64,000 nt of DNA, taken from Blautia hydrogenotrophica DSM 10507. GTDB lineage: Bacteria; Bacillota; Clostridia; Lachnospirales; Lachnospiraceae. A program made the position numbers and the translations under genes. Of this stretch, positions 32,286-40,787 are shown piece after piece. The DNA lies in assembly GCF_034356035.1 (NCBI RefSeq), contig NZ_CP136423.1, positions 1,550,001-1,614,000 of the forward strand. The letters are read 5' to 3'. Position 1 is the first letter of the stretch. Every line of letters begins with the position of its first letter. The notes beneath the pieces are model-generated. The model saw only the letters and a list, made by a program, of their open reading frames with translations, made no database searches and was not told the origin of the DNA.

Positions 32286-33716
32286 ATGAGCGAGAAATAT
32301 GTAATCGGGATTGATGAAGGTTCCCAGAGTGCTAAAATATTGATCTTTGACTTAAAGGGGAACATCGTCTGCGAAGACAAGCATCCTCTGCGGCCTTATC
32401 ATCTTCCTCGTCCCGGCTATGTGGAGCATCCAGATGATGACTGGTGGGATGCGATCTGCAAAGCCAGTAAGAAATGTATGGCGAAATTTCAGGGGAATCC
32501 AGAAGATATCTTAGGGATTGGCCTGTGTACCATTCGGTATTGTCGTGCCTACCTGAAGGAAGACGGAAGTCTCGCGCAGCCGGCTTTGAGCTGGATGGAT
32601 GTGCGTGTCTCCCAGCCCTATGAACATTCAAACCCGGATGTCAGATATGTAGTGGCCTCCTCCGGTTATATCACCTACCGTCTGACTGGTGAGAAAAAAG
32701 ACACTGTGGCAAACTATGAGGGCGGATGGCCGGTGGATGTAGATACCTGGAATTGGTCCAAGGACCCGGAAGCTTATAAGCAGACTGGGATGCCGAGGGA
32801 AATGCTGTTTGACCTAGTGATGCCGGGAGATATTCTGGGATATGTGACGGATGAGGCAGCGCAAGCGACAGGTTTTCCAAAAGGACTTCCAGTGGTGGCG
32901 ACTTCCAATGACAAGGCAGTAGAAGGATTGGGTACTGGTTGCATGGGTGATAAGACGGCTTGTGTATCTTTAGGAACCTATACTGCTGCGATGATGGAGG
33001 GAAAAGAATATCTGAGAGATACGAAGGCTGTGTGGCCGAAATTTTCTTGTATGCCAAACAAATATCTCTATGACAGCAATGGAATCCGCAGAGGAATGTG
33101 GACGGTTAGCTGGTTCAGGGATATTTTAGGGGACGGTTTTGCGAAGGCGGCTGCTGAACAGGGAATGTCTCCGGAAGAATTATTGAGCAAAGAAGCAGAG
33201 TCTGTGCCGGTAGGCAGTGATGGCTTGATGACAGTTTTGGATTGGCTGGCGCCTGTGGATGCCCGCTATAAAAAAGGCATGATGATCGGATTTGACGGAC
33301 GGTCTGACAGAGGACATATGTATCGTTCAATTCTGGAAGCTGTTGCAATGACGATGAAGCGTCATGTGGATGACATGACACAGGAGATGGGCGTGTCTTT
33401 AGATCAGGTGATCATCACGGGAGGTGGTTCTAACAGCGACCTGTTTATGCAGATTTTCGCAGATGTGTTCGGAATCAAGATGGTGAGAAATGTGGTGAAC
33501 GGAGCCGCTGGTCTGGGATCAGCAATTTGTGCTGCCGTTGCCAGCGGCGCGTATGCTACTTTTGAGGAAGCTGTGGATAATATGGTGAAAATCAAAGACA
33601 GCTTTTTGCCGAATGAAGAGAATCACAAATTGTATCAGAAGATACTTCCGATCTATACGGATATTACCAGGCATACGGATGAAATATTGAAGAAAACCTA
33701 CGAGATTTTTGAGTAA
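32286..33716 (+). CDS. ygcE: FGGY-family carbohydrate kinase, YgcE type
   Basis: 476 residues. N-terminal phosphate loop IGIDEGSQSAKILIFD (DEGSQS where most FGGY kinases have D-x-GTTS or GTQS), WWD-type segment DDDWWDAICK, and the C-terminal ATP-binding IITGGGSNSDLFMQI. Domain layout is that of xylulokinase and glycerol kinase. E. coli ygcE sits with ygcW in the same way. It would phosphorylate the product or precursor of the SDR reaction. ygcW ends 21 bases upstream and a GAGAGGA site precedes the ATG. Confidence 0.9.
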   Translation: MSEKYVIGIDEGSQSAKILIFDLKGNIVCEDKHPLRPYHLPRPGYVEHPDDDWWDAICKASKKCMAKFQGNPEDILGIGLCTIRYCRAYLKEDGSLAQPALSWMDVRVSQPYEHSNPDVRYVVASSGYITYRLTGEKKDTVANYEGGWPVDVDTWNWSKDPEAYKQTGMPREMLFDLVMPGDILGYVTDEAAQATGFPKGLPVVATSNDKAVEGLGTGCMGDKTACVSLGTYTAAMMEGKEYLRDTKAVWPKFSCMPNKYLYDSNGIRRGMWTVSWFRDILGDGFAKAAAEQGMSPEELLSKEAESVPVGSDGLMTVLDWLAPVDARYKKGMMIGFDGRSDRGHMYRSILEAVAMTMKRHVDDMTQEMGVSLDQVIITGGGSNSDLFMQIFADVFGIKMVRNVVNGAAGLGSAICAAVASGAYATFEEAVDNMVKIKDSFLPNEENHKLYQKILPIYTDITRHTDEILKKTYEIFE

Positions 33717-33741
33717 AACGGCGGGCTGCCGAGGAGGGGCT

Positions 33742-34539
33742 ATGGAGAAGCAAAGACCTTTGGTTTTAGTCACCAATGATGATGGAATCGCATCGCCAGG
33801 ACTGAAGGCGGCTGTCAGAGGGGTGCTAAAGTATGCGGATGTGATCGTGGCAGCTCCCTGCCGGCAGCAGACAGGCATGGGGAGAGCCTTTCCGAGAACA
33901 GAAGATTTAGGTATTATTGAGGAAGTTCCCTATGAAGTGGACCATTTCCAGGTCCCAGCGTATGCGATTCACGGTTCTCCCGCGTATGCAGCAGCCTATG
34001 GAATTTTGGAATTGTCGCCGAGAAAACCGGATTTATGTGTCAGTGGTATTAACTATGGAGAAAATCTGGGAATGACGCTTACTTGTAGCGGTACTTTAGG
34101 AGCAGCTTTTGAAGCCAGCAGCCAGAAAGTACCTGCGGTCGCAGTATCCGTTCAGGCGGACTTGTCCATTCAGCGTAGCGAAGATTTTCAGGAATATGAC
34201 TGGACAGTGCCTCAGGCCGTGGTAGAAAAATGGGCGGGATGGGCATTGAAGAACTTAGGACGAGACGGTATGGATGTGCTGAATATCAATATTCCGGCTG
34301 GAATTCAGGACGCCGAAAAATATCGAATTACGACCCAGAGCAGGCAGAATTATTTTGAATTTTGTGCTCCAGGGGACAGAGACCGGACAAAGCCTTATGA
34401 GCTTCAGGCTCGAAAATGTGTAAATGAAGAGCTTCTCGAGAGAGACAGCGATATCTATGCGGTATATAAAGAGCGAATTATTTCAGTTACAGCTCTGAGT
34501 ACAGTCATGTCTCTTCCGGTGGACAAGGTTAAGATCTAA
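33742..34539 (+). CDS. surE: SurE-family 5'-nucleotidase/phosphatase
   Basis: 265 residues. The SurE signature VTNDDGIASPGL near the start supplies the metal-binding aspartates, followed by VAAPCRQQTGMGRAF and SGINYGENLGMTLTCSGT. SurE enzymes remove phosphate from nucleoside monophosphates and other small phosphates. Its location in the kinase operon rather than in a stationary-phase or pcm context suggests a pathway role. GAGGAGG precedes the ATG at 33742. Confidence 0.92.
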   Translation: MEKQRPLVLVTNDDGIASPGLKAAVRGVLKYADVIVAAPCRQQTGMGRAFPRTEDLGIIEEVPYEVDHFQVPAYAIHGSPAYAAAYGILELSPRKPDLCVSGINYGENLGMTLTCSGTLGAAFEASSQKVPAVAVSVQADLSIQRSEDFQEYDWTVPQAVVEKWAGWALKNLGRDGMDVLNINIPAGIQDAEKYRITTQSRQNYFEFCAPGDRDRTKPYELQARKCVNEELLERDSDIYAVYKERIISVTALSTVMSLPVDKVKI

Positions 34540-34550
34540 GTGAAATTTAA

Positions 34551-34594
34551 ACAGTCAGTTTGGCCAGGAAAATGTCCAGACTGGCTGTTTTTTT
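34551..34594 (+). terminator. Intrinsic terminator after surE
   Basis: ACAGTCAGT and ACTGGCTGT arms (34551-34559, 34580-34588) with inner TTGG/CCA pairing, followed by TTTTTTT. Confidence 0.85.
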
Positions 34595-34597
34595 ATG

Positions 34598-34826
34598 TAA
34601 TAGGAAAGACCTTGTCACGCTAATGCGTGAAAGCTCCTTCCTATTACAAAAACGCTCCGCTAAGAATGCACACGCCGCAATAAGGTAGTGCACCGCAAGG
34701 CGGTGTTGCGGCGGCGCGCAAAGTGGGACTGCGCCCCTCAAAGATTGAGGGGATGGGGGAGTTGAAGTGGGCTTGCCCACTTTGTTCTGTCATTGGAAAA
34801 GCCTTGTCAGGCTAATACGTGCAGGC
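34598..34826. repeat. Dispersed repeat, copy C (full length plus partial second copy)
   Basis: Three modules in order: the AGGAAAGACCTTGTCACGC palindrome, a GC-rich block (ACGCTCCGCTAAG to CGGTGTTGCGG and GGCGCGCAAAGTGGGAC), and the CCCCTCAAAGATTGAGGGG hairpin with GGCTTGCCCACTTTGTTCT. A second first module begins at about 34788. It lies between convergent surE and tmcAL. Confidence 0.85.
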
Positions 34827-34854
34827 GAAGAATCCAGCGGGGCAGGATTCTTTT

Positions 34855-36090
34855 TTAAAGTACAATCAAAGGCCTAGAATGCTCAGGGACGTAAGGGGCA
34901 TTGATCTTGTGGCTCAGGACGCTTTGGTAGAGCTCGGAAGGGTAGAGCTGCTGGCGTATTAGTCCATAACTGGAAGCAGGAAGATCGCGAAGCGCACGGC
35001 CGGTTCCCGCGCAGACAGGAACTGAACTGTGCTTTTGAATCAGAGAGAGCAGCTCACGGCTTTCCTTGCGGACTCCGAGAAGACGGATGTAGGGTGGAAA
35101 GGAGAGCTCAGTGATTCCCAGCAGAATGTGCAGTAGAGCTCTTTGAATCCTGGTGTGAGTCAGTTCTTTTGTTTTGAGCAGTTCGGTGAACTGGGAAAAA
35201 GAGCGGTATTCTGTCTTGCGGTTTTCGATGCGGTTGGCAAGTTCAGGAGTTACATCTACATAGCATGTGAGAGAATCCGCGTTTTCCTGAATGAGCCTCA
35301 TATGCAGCAGCAAAGAGAAATCGTCTGTCCAGAGCAATTCGCCAGATGCAAGAATTTGTTGAAAATAAGTCCGGCAATCGCTGGGAAGATAGGGGGCTAA
35401 CTGCTTAAAAGGAGCAGAGTCTGCGAGGGCGCGGCGCAGTGCTGATGCAGACGTAAATATGGAAGAATCCGGCAACTGTGTCTCATGATAGCAGGCGCCG
35501 TCTCTCAGAACGGTGTGGGGGTGGATGGAGCTGTGCAGACGGTTCAGTGCTTTTAGGTATTCGATTCCCAGGATGTTGTTGGGGGATTCTAAGAGCTTAT
35601 TCCATTGGCTTTTTGGAAGATCAGGATAGGTATTTATATAAGACAAAAGAGCTTCTCTTCTTGCAACAGGAAAGGAAACCCCTTTTTTTAAGCAGGCGCG
35701 AAGCAGGGTCTGATAATCCTCTGGTTCGTGGGAGAGAAGTTTTGCCAGTGCGAGAAGGGAAGCCAGATCTCCTGACTCACTTCCGAAGCACAGATCTGTG
35801 ACGATACCCAGGCTATCTAAGGTCCAAATACCGCCCAGGGCGAAATATTCCGCGCTTGCGGTAGCATAACAGACGGGAAGCTCCACCACCAGGTCAGCCC
35901 CAGACAACAATGCCATCCGAGTTCGATGATATTTGTCAAAGACAGCAGGAGTTCCGCGTTGGACGTAATCACCGCTCATGGCTACGATGATATAGTCTGC
36001 CTGGGTGAGAAGGCGTGTCTGCTGGATGTGATATTGATGACCACGATGGATAGGGTTGTACTCTGCAATGATTCCTGCGGTTTTCTTCAT
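34855..36090 (-). CDS. tmcAL: tRNA(Met) cytidine acetate ligase
   Basis: 411 residues. N-terminal nucleotidyltransferase-like motif GIIAEYNPIHRGHQYH, and SGDYVQRGTPAVFDKYHRT, typical of TmcAL (formerly YlbM). It acetylates C34 of elongator tRNA-Met with acetate and ATP. The use of acetate fits its position beside pta and ackA. The ATG at 36090 follows a GAGGTG site; a longer frame upstream has no site. Minus strand, divergent from pta. Confidence 0.92.
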   Translation of the reverse strand: MKKTAGIIAEYNPIHRGHQYHIQQTRLLTQADYIIVAMSGDYVQRGTPAVFDKYHRTRMALLSGADLVVELPVCYATASAEYFALGGIWTLDSLGIVTDLCFGSESGDLASLLALAKLLSHEPEDYQTLLRACLKKGVSFPVARREALLSYINTYPDLPKSQWNKLLESPNNILGIEYLKALNRLHSSIHPHTVLRDGACYHETQLPDSSIFTSASALRRALADSAPFKQLAPYLPSDCRTYFQQILASGELLWTDDFSLLLHMRLIQENADSLTCYVDVTPELANRIENRKTEYRSFSQFTELLKTKELTHTRIQRALLHILLGITELSFPPYIRLLGVRKESRELLSLIQKHSSVPVCAGTGRALRDLPASSYGLIRQQLYPSELYQSVLSHKINAPYVPEHSRPLIVL

Positions 36091-36124
36091 ATTGCACCTC
36101 AAAAAATACAGTCTAATACCCCGT

Positions 36125-36171
36125 ATTCTACCACTGAAATGCTTGAAATACAAGGGCGCAGGGGGTATAAT
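36125..36171. promoter_or_regulatory. Divergent overlapping promoters for tmcAL and pta
   Basis: Plus strand: TTGAAA (36143-36148), 17 bases, TATAAT (36166-36171) for pta. Minus strand: TTGTAT (36153-36148), 17 bases, TAGAAT (36130-36125) for tmcAL. The two -35 boxes overlap by one base, so the polymerases may compete. Confidence 0.65.
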
Positions 36172-36234
36172 TAGGGCAATGATGGTGGTTTGACCATGAG
36201 AAAAGTGAATAAATACGAAAGGGGCCAATTAATC

Positions 36235-37230
36235 ATGGGATTTATTGACGTAATTAAAGAAAAAGCAAGAGCTGACAAGAAGACAATTGTTCTTCCAGAG
36301 AGCGAGGACAGAAGAGTCTTAGAAGCTACCGCTACAATTTTGAAAGAAGGATTGGCGAATGTGGTTTTGATAGGTAACGAAGAACAGATCAAAAAAGATG
36401 CAGCTGATCTGGATATCGCAGGAGCTATCATTGTAGACCCTGCAACCAGTGATAAAACCCAGGCTTATATTGATAAACTGGTAGAATTGAGACAGAAAAA
36501 GGGTATGACTCAGGAGCAGGCGAGAGAAATCATGCTGAATCAGAGAACGTATTATGGTGTTATGATGGTAAAGATGGGAGATGCAGACGGAATGGTATCC
36601 GGTGCGTGCCATTCTACCGCAGACACTTTGAGACCAAGCTTGCAGATTCTGAAGACAAAACCAGGAACAAAATTGGTATCTGCGTTTTTCCTGATGGAAG
36701 TACCGAACTGTGAGTACGGTGAGAATGGAACTTTCGTATTTGGTGACTGTGGACTGAATCAGAATCCTACTTCTGAAGAGCTGGCAGCGATCGCAGTGTC
36801 TTCTGCGGAGAGCTTCAAGATGCTGGTGGGTAAAGAGCCAAAGGTGGCTATGCTGTCACATTCTTCCATGGGCAGTGCGAAACATGCGGATGTTGATAAG
36901 GTTGTTGAGGCAGTGAAGATCGCGAAAGAGACTGCTCCGGAGTTGATGCTGGACGGCGAATTGCAGCTTGACGCGGCAATTGTTCCTTCTGTGGGAGCCT
37001 CTAAGGCACCGAACAGCCAGGTTGCGGGACAAGCGAACGTATTGATCTTCCCAGATCTGGATGCAGGAAATATTGGATACAAGCTTGTACAGAGACTGGC
37101 AAAAGCAGAAGCTTACGGTCCGATGACTCAGGGAATCGCAGCTCCGGTCAACGATCTGTCCAGAGGATGCTCTGCAAGTGATATCGTAGGTGTTACGGCA
37201 ATCACAGCTGTGCAGTGTCAGAACCAGTAA
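36235..37230 (+). CDS. pta: Phosphate acetyltransferase
   Basis: 331 residues. Converts acetyl-CoA and phosphate to acetyl phosphate and CoA. Conserved blocks: KKTIVLPESEDRR, MVSGACHSTADTLRPSLQI, DCGLNQNPTSEELA and GCSASDIVG. This is the short form without the N-terminal regulatory domain. ackA follows after 29 bases, giving the standard acetate and ATP production pair. The ATG at 36235 is preferred by family alignment and the GAAAGGGG site upstream. Confidence 0.96.
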   Translation: MGFIDVIKEKARADKKTIVLPESEDRRVLEATATILKEGLANVVLIGNEEQIKKDAADLDIAGAIIVDPATSDKTQAYIDKLVELRQKKGMTQEQAREIMLNQRTYYGVMMVKMGDADGMVSGACHSTADTLRPSLQILKTKPGTKLVSAFFLMEVPNCEYGENGTFVFGDCGLNQNPTSEELAAIAVSSAESFKMLVGKEPKVAMLSHSSMGSAKHADVDKVVEAVKIAKETAPELMLDGELQLDAAIVPSVGASKAPNSQVAGQANVLIFPDLDAGNIGYKLVQRLAKAEAYGPMTQGIAAPVNDLSRGCSASDIVGVTAITAVQCQNQ

Positions 37231-37259
37231 TAGAACCCCAAAGAAGGAGAATTAAAGAG

Positions 37260-38456
37260 ATGAAAATTTTAGTACTGAACTGTGGAAGTTCTTCCCTGAA
37301 ATACCAGTTGATTGATATGGACAATGAGAGTGTGCTGGCGAAAGGACTGTGTGAGAGAATCGGCATTGATGGTTCTAAGCTGACTCATAAGCCGACAGGA
37401 AAAGATGAGTATGTGGTGGAAAAACCGATGAAAGACCATCAGGTTGCCGTGGAGCTGGTGATGGATGCTTTGCAGGACGCTGAGCATGGCGTGATTCAGA
37501 GCACAGATGAGATTTCAGCCATCGGACACCGTGTACTGCACGGTGGTACTGTGTACAGCGATTCCATCGTTGTAAATGATGATGTTAAGAGAGTAATCCG
37601 CGAGTTCTTTGATCTGGGGCCTCTGCACAACCCGGCGAACTTGATTGGAATCGAGGCCAGCGAGGCAGCTATGCCAGGAAAGAAGAATGTGGCTGTATTT
37701 GACACGGCCTTTGGTATGTCCATGCCGGAGAAAGCTTATATGTACGCGATTCCTACAGAGTACTATGAGAAGTATTCCATCCGCAGATACGGCTTCCACG
37801 GAACCAGCCATAAATTTGTGTCTGGTGAGGCGATTAAATTCGGCGGGCTGGATCCAGAGAATGCGAAGGTTATCGTGTGCCATCTGGGAAATGGGGCAAG
37901 TATTTCTGCTTCCATCGGCGGAAAATGTGTGGATACCAGCATGGGCCTGACACCTTTGGAAGGTCTGATTATGGGTACCAGAAGCGGTGATGTGGACCCA
38001 GCGGTAGTACAGTTTATCTGCAACCATGAGAATAAAGATGTAAACGAAGTGCTGAATATCCTGAATAAGAAATCCGGTATTCTGGGAATGAGCGGCGGTG
38101 TATCCAGTGACTTCCGTGATGTGGAGAAAGCAGGAAAAGAAGGAAATCATCTGGCTGAGGTGGCTCTGGAAGCGTTCCGCTATCGTGTAATCAAGTATAT
38201 CGGAGCTTACGTTGCCGTCATGAATGGAGTTGACGCGATCGCATTCACAGCAGGTGTGGGTGAGAATGACATTCAGGCCAGAAAACTGATCTGTGACGCT
38301 TTGGGATATCTGGGAGTCAAAATTGACGATGAGGCCAACAATGTGAGAGGAAAAGAGACGGTGATTTCCACAGCAGACTCTAAAGTAAAAGTGATGTTGA
38401 TTCCGACCAATGAAGAGCTGGCAATTGCCAGAGAAACGCTGGCGCTTGTAAAATAA
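37260..38456 (+). CDS. ackA: Acetate kinase
   Basis: 398 residues. Transfers phosphate from acetyl phosphate to ADP, yielding acetate and ATP. N-terminal KILVLNCGSSSLKYQL, middle RYGFHGTSHKFVS, CHLGNGASISA, GLTPLEGLIMGTRSGDVDP and C-terminal FTAGVGEND are all present. Starts at 37260 after AAGGAGA. A strong promoter for yceD begins 4 bases after its stop. Confidence 0.97.
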   Translation: MKILVLNCGSSSLKYQLIDMDNESVLAKGLCERIGIDGSKLTHKPTGKDEYVVEKPMKDHQVAVELVMDALQDAEHGVIQSTDEISAIGHRVLHGGTVYSDSIVVNDDVKRVIREFFDLGPLHNPANLIGIEASEAAMPGKKNVAVFDTAFGMSMPEKAYMYAIPTEYYEKYSIRRYGFHGTSHKFVSGEAIKFGGLDPENAKVIVCHLGNGASISASIGGKCVDTSMGLTPLEGLIMGTRSGDVDPAVVQFICNHENKDVNEVLNILNKKSGILGMSGGVSSDFRDVEKAGKEGNHLAEVALEAFRYRVIKYIGAYVAVMNGVDAIAFTAGVGENDIQARKLICDALGYLGVKIDDEANNVRGKETVISTADSKVKVMLIPTNEELAIARETLALVK

Positions 38457-38459
38457 TGG

Positions 38460-38488
38460 TTGACAAAAGCCGAAGAAACCGATATAAT
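38460..38488 (+). promoter_or_regulatory. Promoter of yceD-rpmF
   Basis: TTGACA (38460-38465), 17-base spacer, TATAAT (38483-38488), a full-consensus promoter 27 bases before the yceD start. Confidence 0.85.
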
Positions 38489-38514
38489 TCATTAGGTGTG
38501 ATTAGGAGACTATT

Positions 38515-39042
38515 ATGCTAGTTCATTTGTCAGATATTGTATCTCAGGAGGGGAAATGTCTGAAGACAGAGATTCCTCTTGCGTTGGAGACGATTGTTGC
38601 CGTAGGAGATACTTATAAGGTTGTGGAACAGAAGCCGTTGCAGCTGATGATTGTCAATACCGGTGATAAGGTATTGGAGCTGAAGGGTAGGACCGATGTA
38701 GTGGTCCGGATTCCTTGTAGCCGTTGTCTGGAAGCAGTAGACTGGAAGTTTTCCCTTGAGATCGAGCGAAAGCTGGATATGAAGCAATCGGAGGAAGATC
38801 GGATAAAGAACTTAGATGAAAGTGACTATATCACAGGTATGGATCTTGACGGAGACCGTCTAGTCTGTGATGAGATCCTAATTCAATGGCCTTTGAAGGT
38901 TTTGTGTAAGGAAGACTGTAAGGGAATCTGCAGCAAATGTGGTCAGAACCTCAATCACGGAGAATGTGATTGTGAAAAAGGCAGTCTGGATCCGCGTATG
39001 GCGGCTATCAGTGATATATTTAGCAAGTTTAAGGAGGTGTAA
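38515..39042 (+). CDS. yceD: DUF177/YceD family protein
   Basis: 175 residues. The RIPCSRCLEAV motif and the C-terminal CSKCGQNLNHGECDCE give four or more metal-binding cysteines. YceD is encoded next to rpmF in most bacteria and is involved in 23S rRNA processing or ribosome assembly, with an uncertain mechanism. rpmF starts 3 bases after its stop. Confidence 0.92.
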   Translation: MLVHLSDIVSQEGKCLKTEIPLALETIVAVGDTYKVVEQKPLQLMIVNTGDKVLELKGRTDVVVRIPCSRCLEAVDWKFSLEIERKLDMKQSEEDRIKNLDESDYITGMDLDGDRLVCDEILIQWPLKVLCKEDCKGICSKCGQNLNHGECDCEKGSLDPRMAAISDIFSKFKEV

Positions 39043-39045
39043 CCT

Positions 39046-39231
39046 ATGTCCATCTGTCCAAAGAATAAAACTTCCAGAGCGAGAAGAGATAAAAGAAGAG
39101 CAAACTGGAAAATGAGTGCTCCGAATTTGGTAAAATGCAGCAAATGTGGCGCTCTGATGATGCCTCACAGAGTCTGCAAAGCTTGTGGTTCTTACAACAA
39201 GAGAGAGATCATTAAAATGGATGAGGCTTAA
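39046..39231 (+). CDS. rpmF: 50S ribosomal protein L32
   Basis: 61 residues. MSICPKNKTSRARRDKRRAN is the usual basic N-terminus, followed by the zinc ribbon KCSKCGALMMPHRVCKACG with four cysteines (zinc-binding form). An AAGGAGG site overlaps the end of yceD. Confidence 0.97.
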   Translation: MSICPKNKTSRARRDKRRANWKMSAPNLVKCSKCGALMMPHRVCKACGSYNKREIIKMDEA

Positions 39232-39242
39232 ATTGTAAAGTG

Positions 39243-39284
39243 ATAGACCTTGCAGGAATGACTGTGAGGTCTATTTTATTTTTC
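39243..39284 (+). terminator. Intrinsic terminator after rpmF
   Basis: TAGACCTT and GAGGTCTA form the stem (one G-U pair), followed by TTTTATTTTTC. Confidence 0.75.
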
Positions 39285-39520
39285 ATAGGAAACTGCGTTC
39301 CAATGAAAAAATAAAACGATCCGCGTGGATCGCACTGCGGCGGAGTGGAGGCTGGTGCTTTCGTCCCGCCGCAGGCGGAGAATCCTGCAAGCAGGATTCT
39401 TTTTTATGTAATCGGAAAGGCCTTGTCGTGCTAATGCGCAAAAGGTCTTTTCGATTATATAAACGCTTCGCTATGGATGCGCACGCCGCAATAAGGAATC
39501 TCACCGCAAAGAGTAAGAAG
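39284..39520. repeat. Dispersed repeat, copy D (rearranged)
   Basis: Starts with a CATAGGAAACTGCGTTCC segment also seen at 53939-53960, then a GATCCGCGTGGATC palindrome and a hairpin GAATCCTGC/GCAGGATTC with a T run (39380-39405). The common palindromic module follows at 39408-39458 and the start of the GC-rich block to about 39513. It occupies the left border of the inserted polysaccharide genes. Confidence 0.75.
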
Positions 39521-39527
39521 CTGCCGG

Positions 39528-39557
39528 TTTACAGAGAGTGGACACTCGTGGTATATT
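39528..39557 (+). promoter_or_regulatory. Putative promoter of the first glycosyltransferase gene
   Basis: TTTACA, 18-base spacer, TATATT (39552-39557) within GTGGTATATTTA. The same 12 bases recur at 40686-40697 before the second glycosyltransferase gene, with TTGCGA 17 bases upstream. Confidence 0.5.
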
Positions 39558-39610
39558 TAGGATTAAATGAATGTTTTTGTATAAAAACAGGATGGTGACG
39601 GAGGGAGTGT

Positions 39611-40657
39611 ATGGATACTTGCAAGGTAAGTATTATTGTGCCGGTGTATAAAGTGGAACAATATTTGGGACAATGTATGGACAGTCTGGTTGGACAGACG
39701 CTAGAGGAGATTGAGATCATCGCAGTGAATGACGGGAGTCCAGACAATAGTCTAGCGATTCTGCAGGAATACAGGGACAGAGATCCGGAAAAAGTGAACG
39801 TATTCTCCATAGAAAATCAGGGAGTCAGCCATGCGAGAAACTATGGGGTTTCCAAGGCAAAAGGGGAGTATCTTCTGTTCGTGGACAGCGATGATTATCT
39901 GGAGAAAAATGCCTGTCAAAAGCTCTATGAGCATGCGAAGCTCCACGACAACGATTTGGTTTTGTTTGGGCGCTATAATCTGAGAGAAGGCGGAGAGACG
40001 GAAAAATTGTACCTGCCGGTAGTGGAGGATTTTTCCTTGAGAGAATACAAGGAGGAAATGGCACGCTTGTCGCCGTTTCCATGGGATAAGTTAATTCGAA
40101 GGGAATTGTTTCAGGAGATTGGCGGATTTCCGGAAGGAATCCGTTTTGAGGATTTGCCCGTAGCTCATATGTTGGCTGTCAGCGCGAGGAAGATCGGAGT
40201 GGTCTCGGAGTGCTTATATCACTACCGGGTGCAGGCGGGGTTTTTGAACACATTGACAGAGCATACTTTAGATATTGTGACAGCTCTGAAAATTTTAGTC
40301 AATTTTTTGAAGGACAAGGGGTTATATCAGGAGTACCACCAAGAGGTGGAATACATCTGTGTACGGCACTGCTGTTATCGGTTTGTGAATCTTAGAAAAT
40401 TCACAGAGAAAGGAAAACTGGATTTGCAAATGCGCCTGGTTCAATTGGTCTATGACTTTTTGGAATCGGAGTTTCCCAAATGGAGAGAAAATCCCTATGT
40501 TCGAAGAAAGATGGCGGTGGGAATGAAACACTTTTTGTTTGTGTGTGAGCGGCCTAAGTTGATGATGAAATTTGTTCAAAAAACAGATGGAAAGTCCATT
40601 TTGCGAAAAAAACTTTGGGTCTGGGTGCGGTATTTCCCGTATTTATTACGGAATTAA
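39611..40657 (+). CDS. Family 2 glycosyltransferase
   Basis: 348 residues. GT-A fold with VSIIVPVYKVEQYLGQCMDS, VNDGSPDNS and the DxD-type metal site FVDSDDYLE. The remainder is helical and basic. It is a close paralogue of the N-terminal third of the next protein (residues 1-330), including the FPWDKLIRRELF and GGFPEGIRFEDLPVAHML blocks. Probably builds surface polysaccharide or teichoic-acid-like glycan. The sugar is unknown. Confidence 0.9.
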   Translation: MDTCKVSIIVPVYKVEQYLGQCMDSLVGQTLEEIEIIAVNDGSPDNSLAILQEYRDRDPEKVNVFSIENQGVSHARNYGVSKAKGEYLLFVDSDDYLEKNACQKLYEHAKLHDNDLVLFGRYNLREGGETEKLYLPVVEDFSLREYKEEMARLSPFPWDKLIRRELFQEIGGFPEGIRFEDLPVAHMLAVSARKIGVVSECLYHYRVQAGFLNTLTEHTLDIVTALKILVNFLKDKGLYQEYHQEVEYICVRHCCYRFVNLRKFTEKGKLDLQMRLVQLVYDFLESEFPKWRENPYVRRKMAVGMKHFLFVCERPKLMMKFVQKTDGKSILRKKLWVWVRYFPYLLRN

Positions 40658-40787
40658 TACGAAAGATTGCGAAAAGATTACAAGTGTGGTATATTTAATA
40701 GTGGAACTTTGATAAAGATTCTGTCTACGAAGAAGACGGCAGAGAATCGAAAGAGTTGGGGAGAATGAAATAATTGTTGGAGGAACT

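Noticed and set aside
37515..38492. Long minus-strand open frame opposite ackA
   Set aside because: It mirrors the codon usage of ackA, has no ribosome binding site and no recognisable domain; ackA itself is certain.
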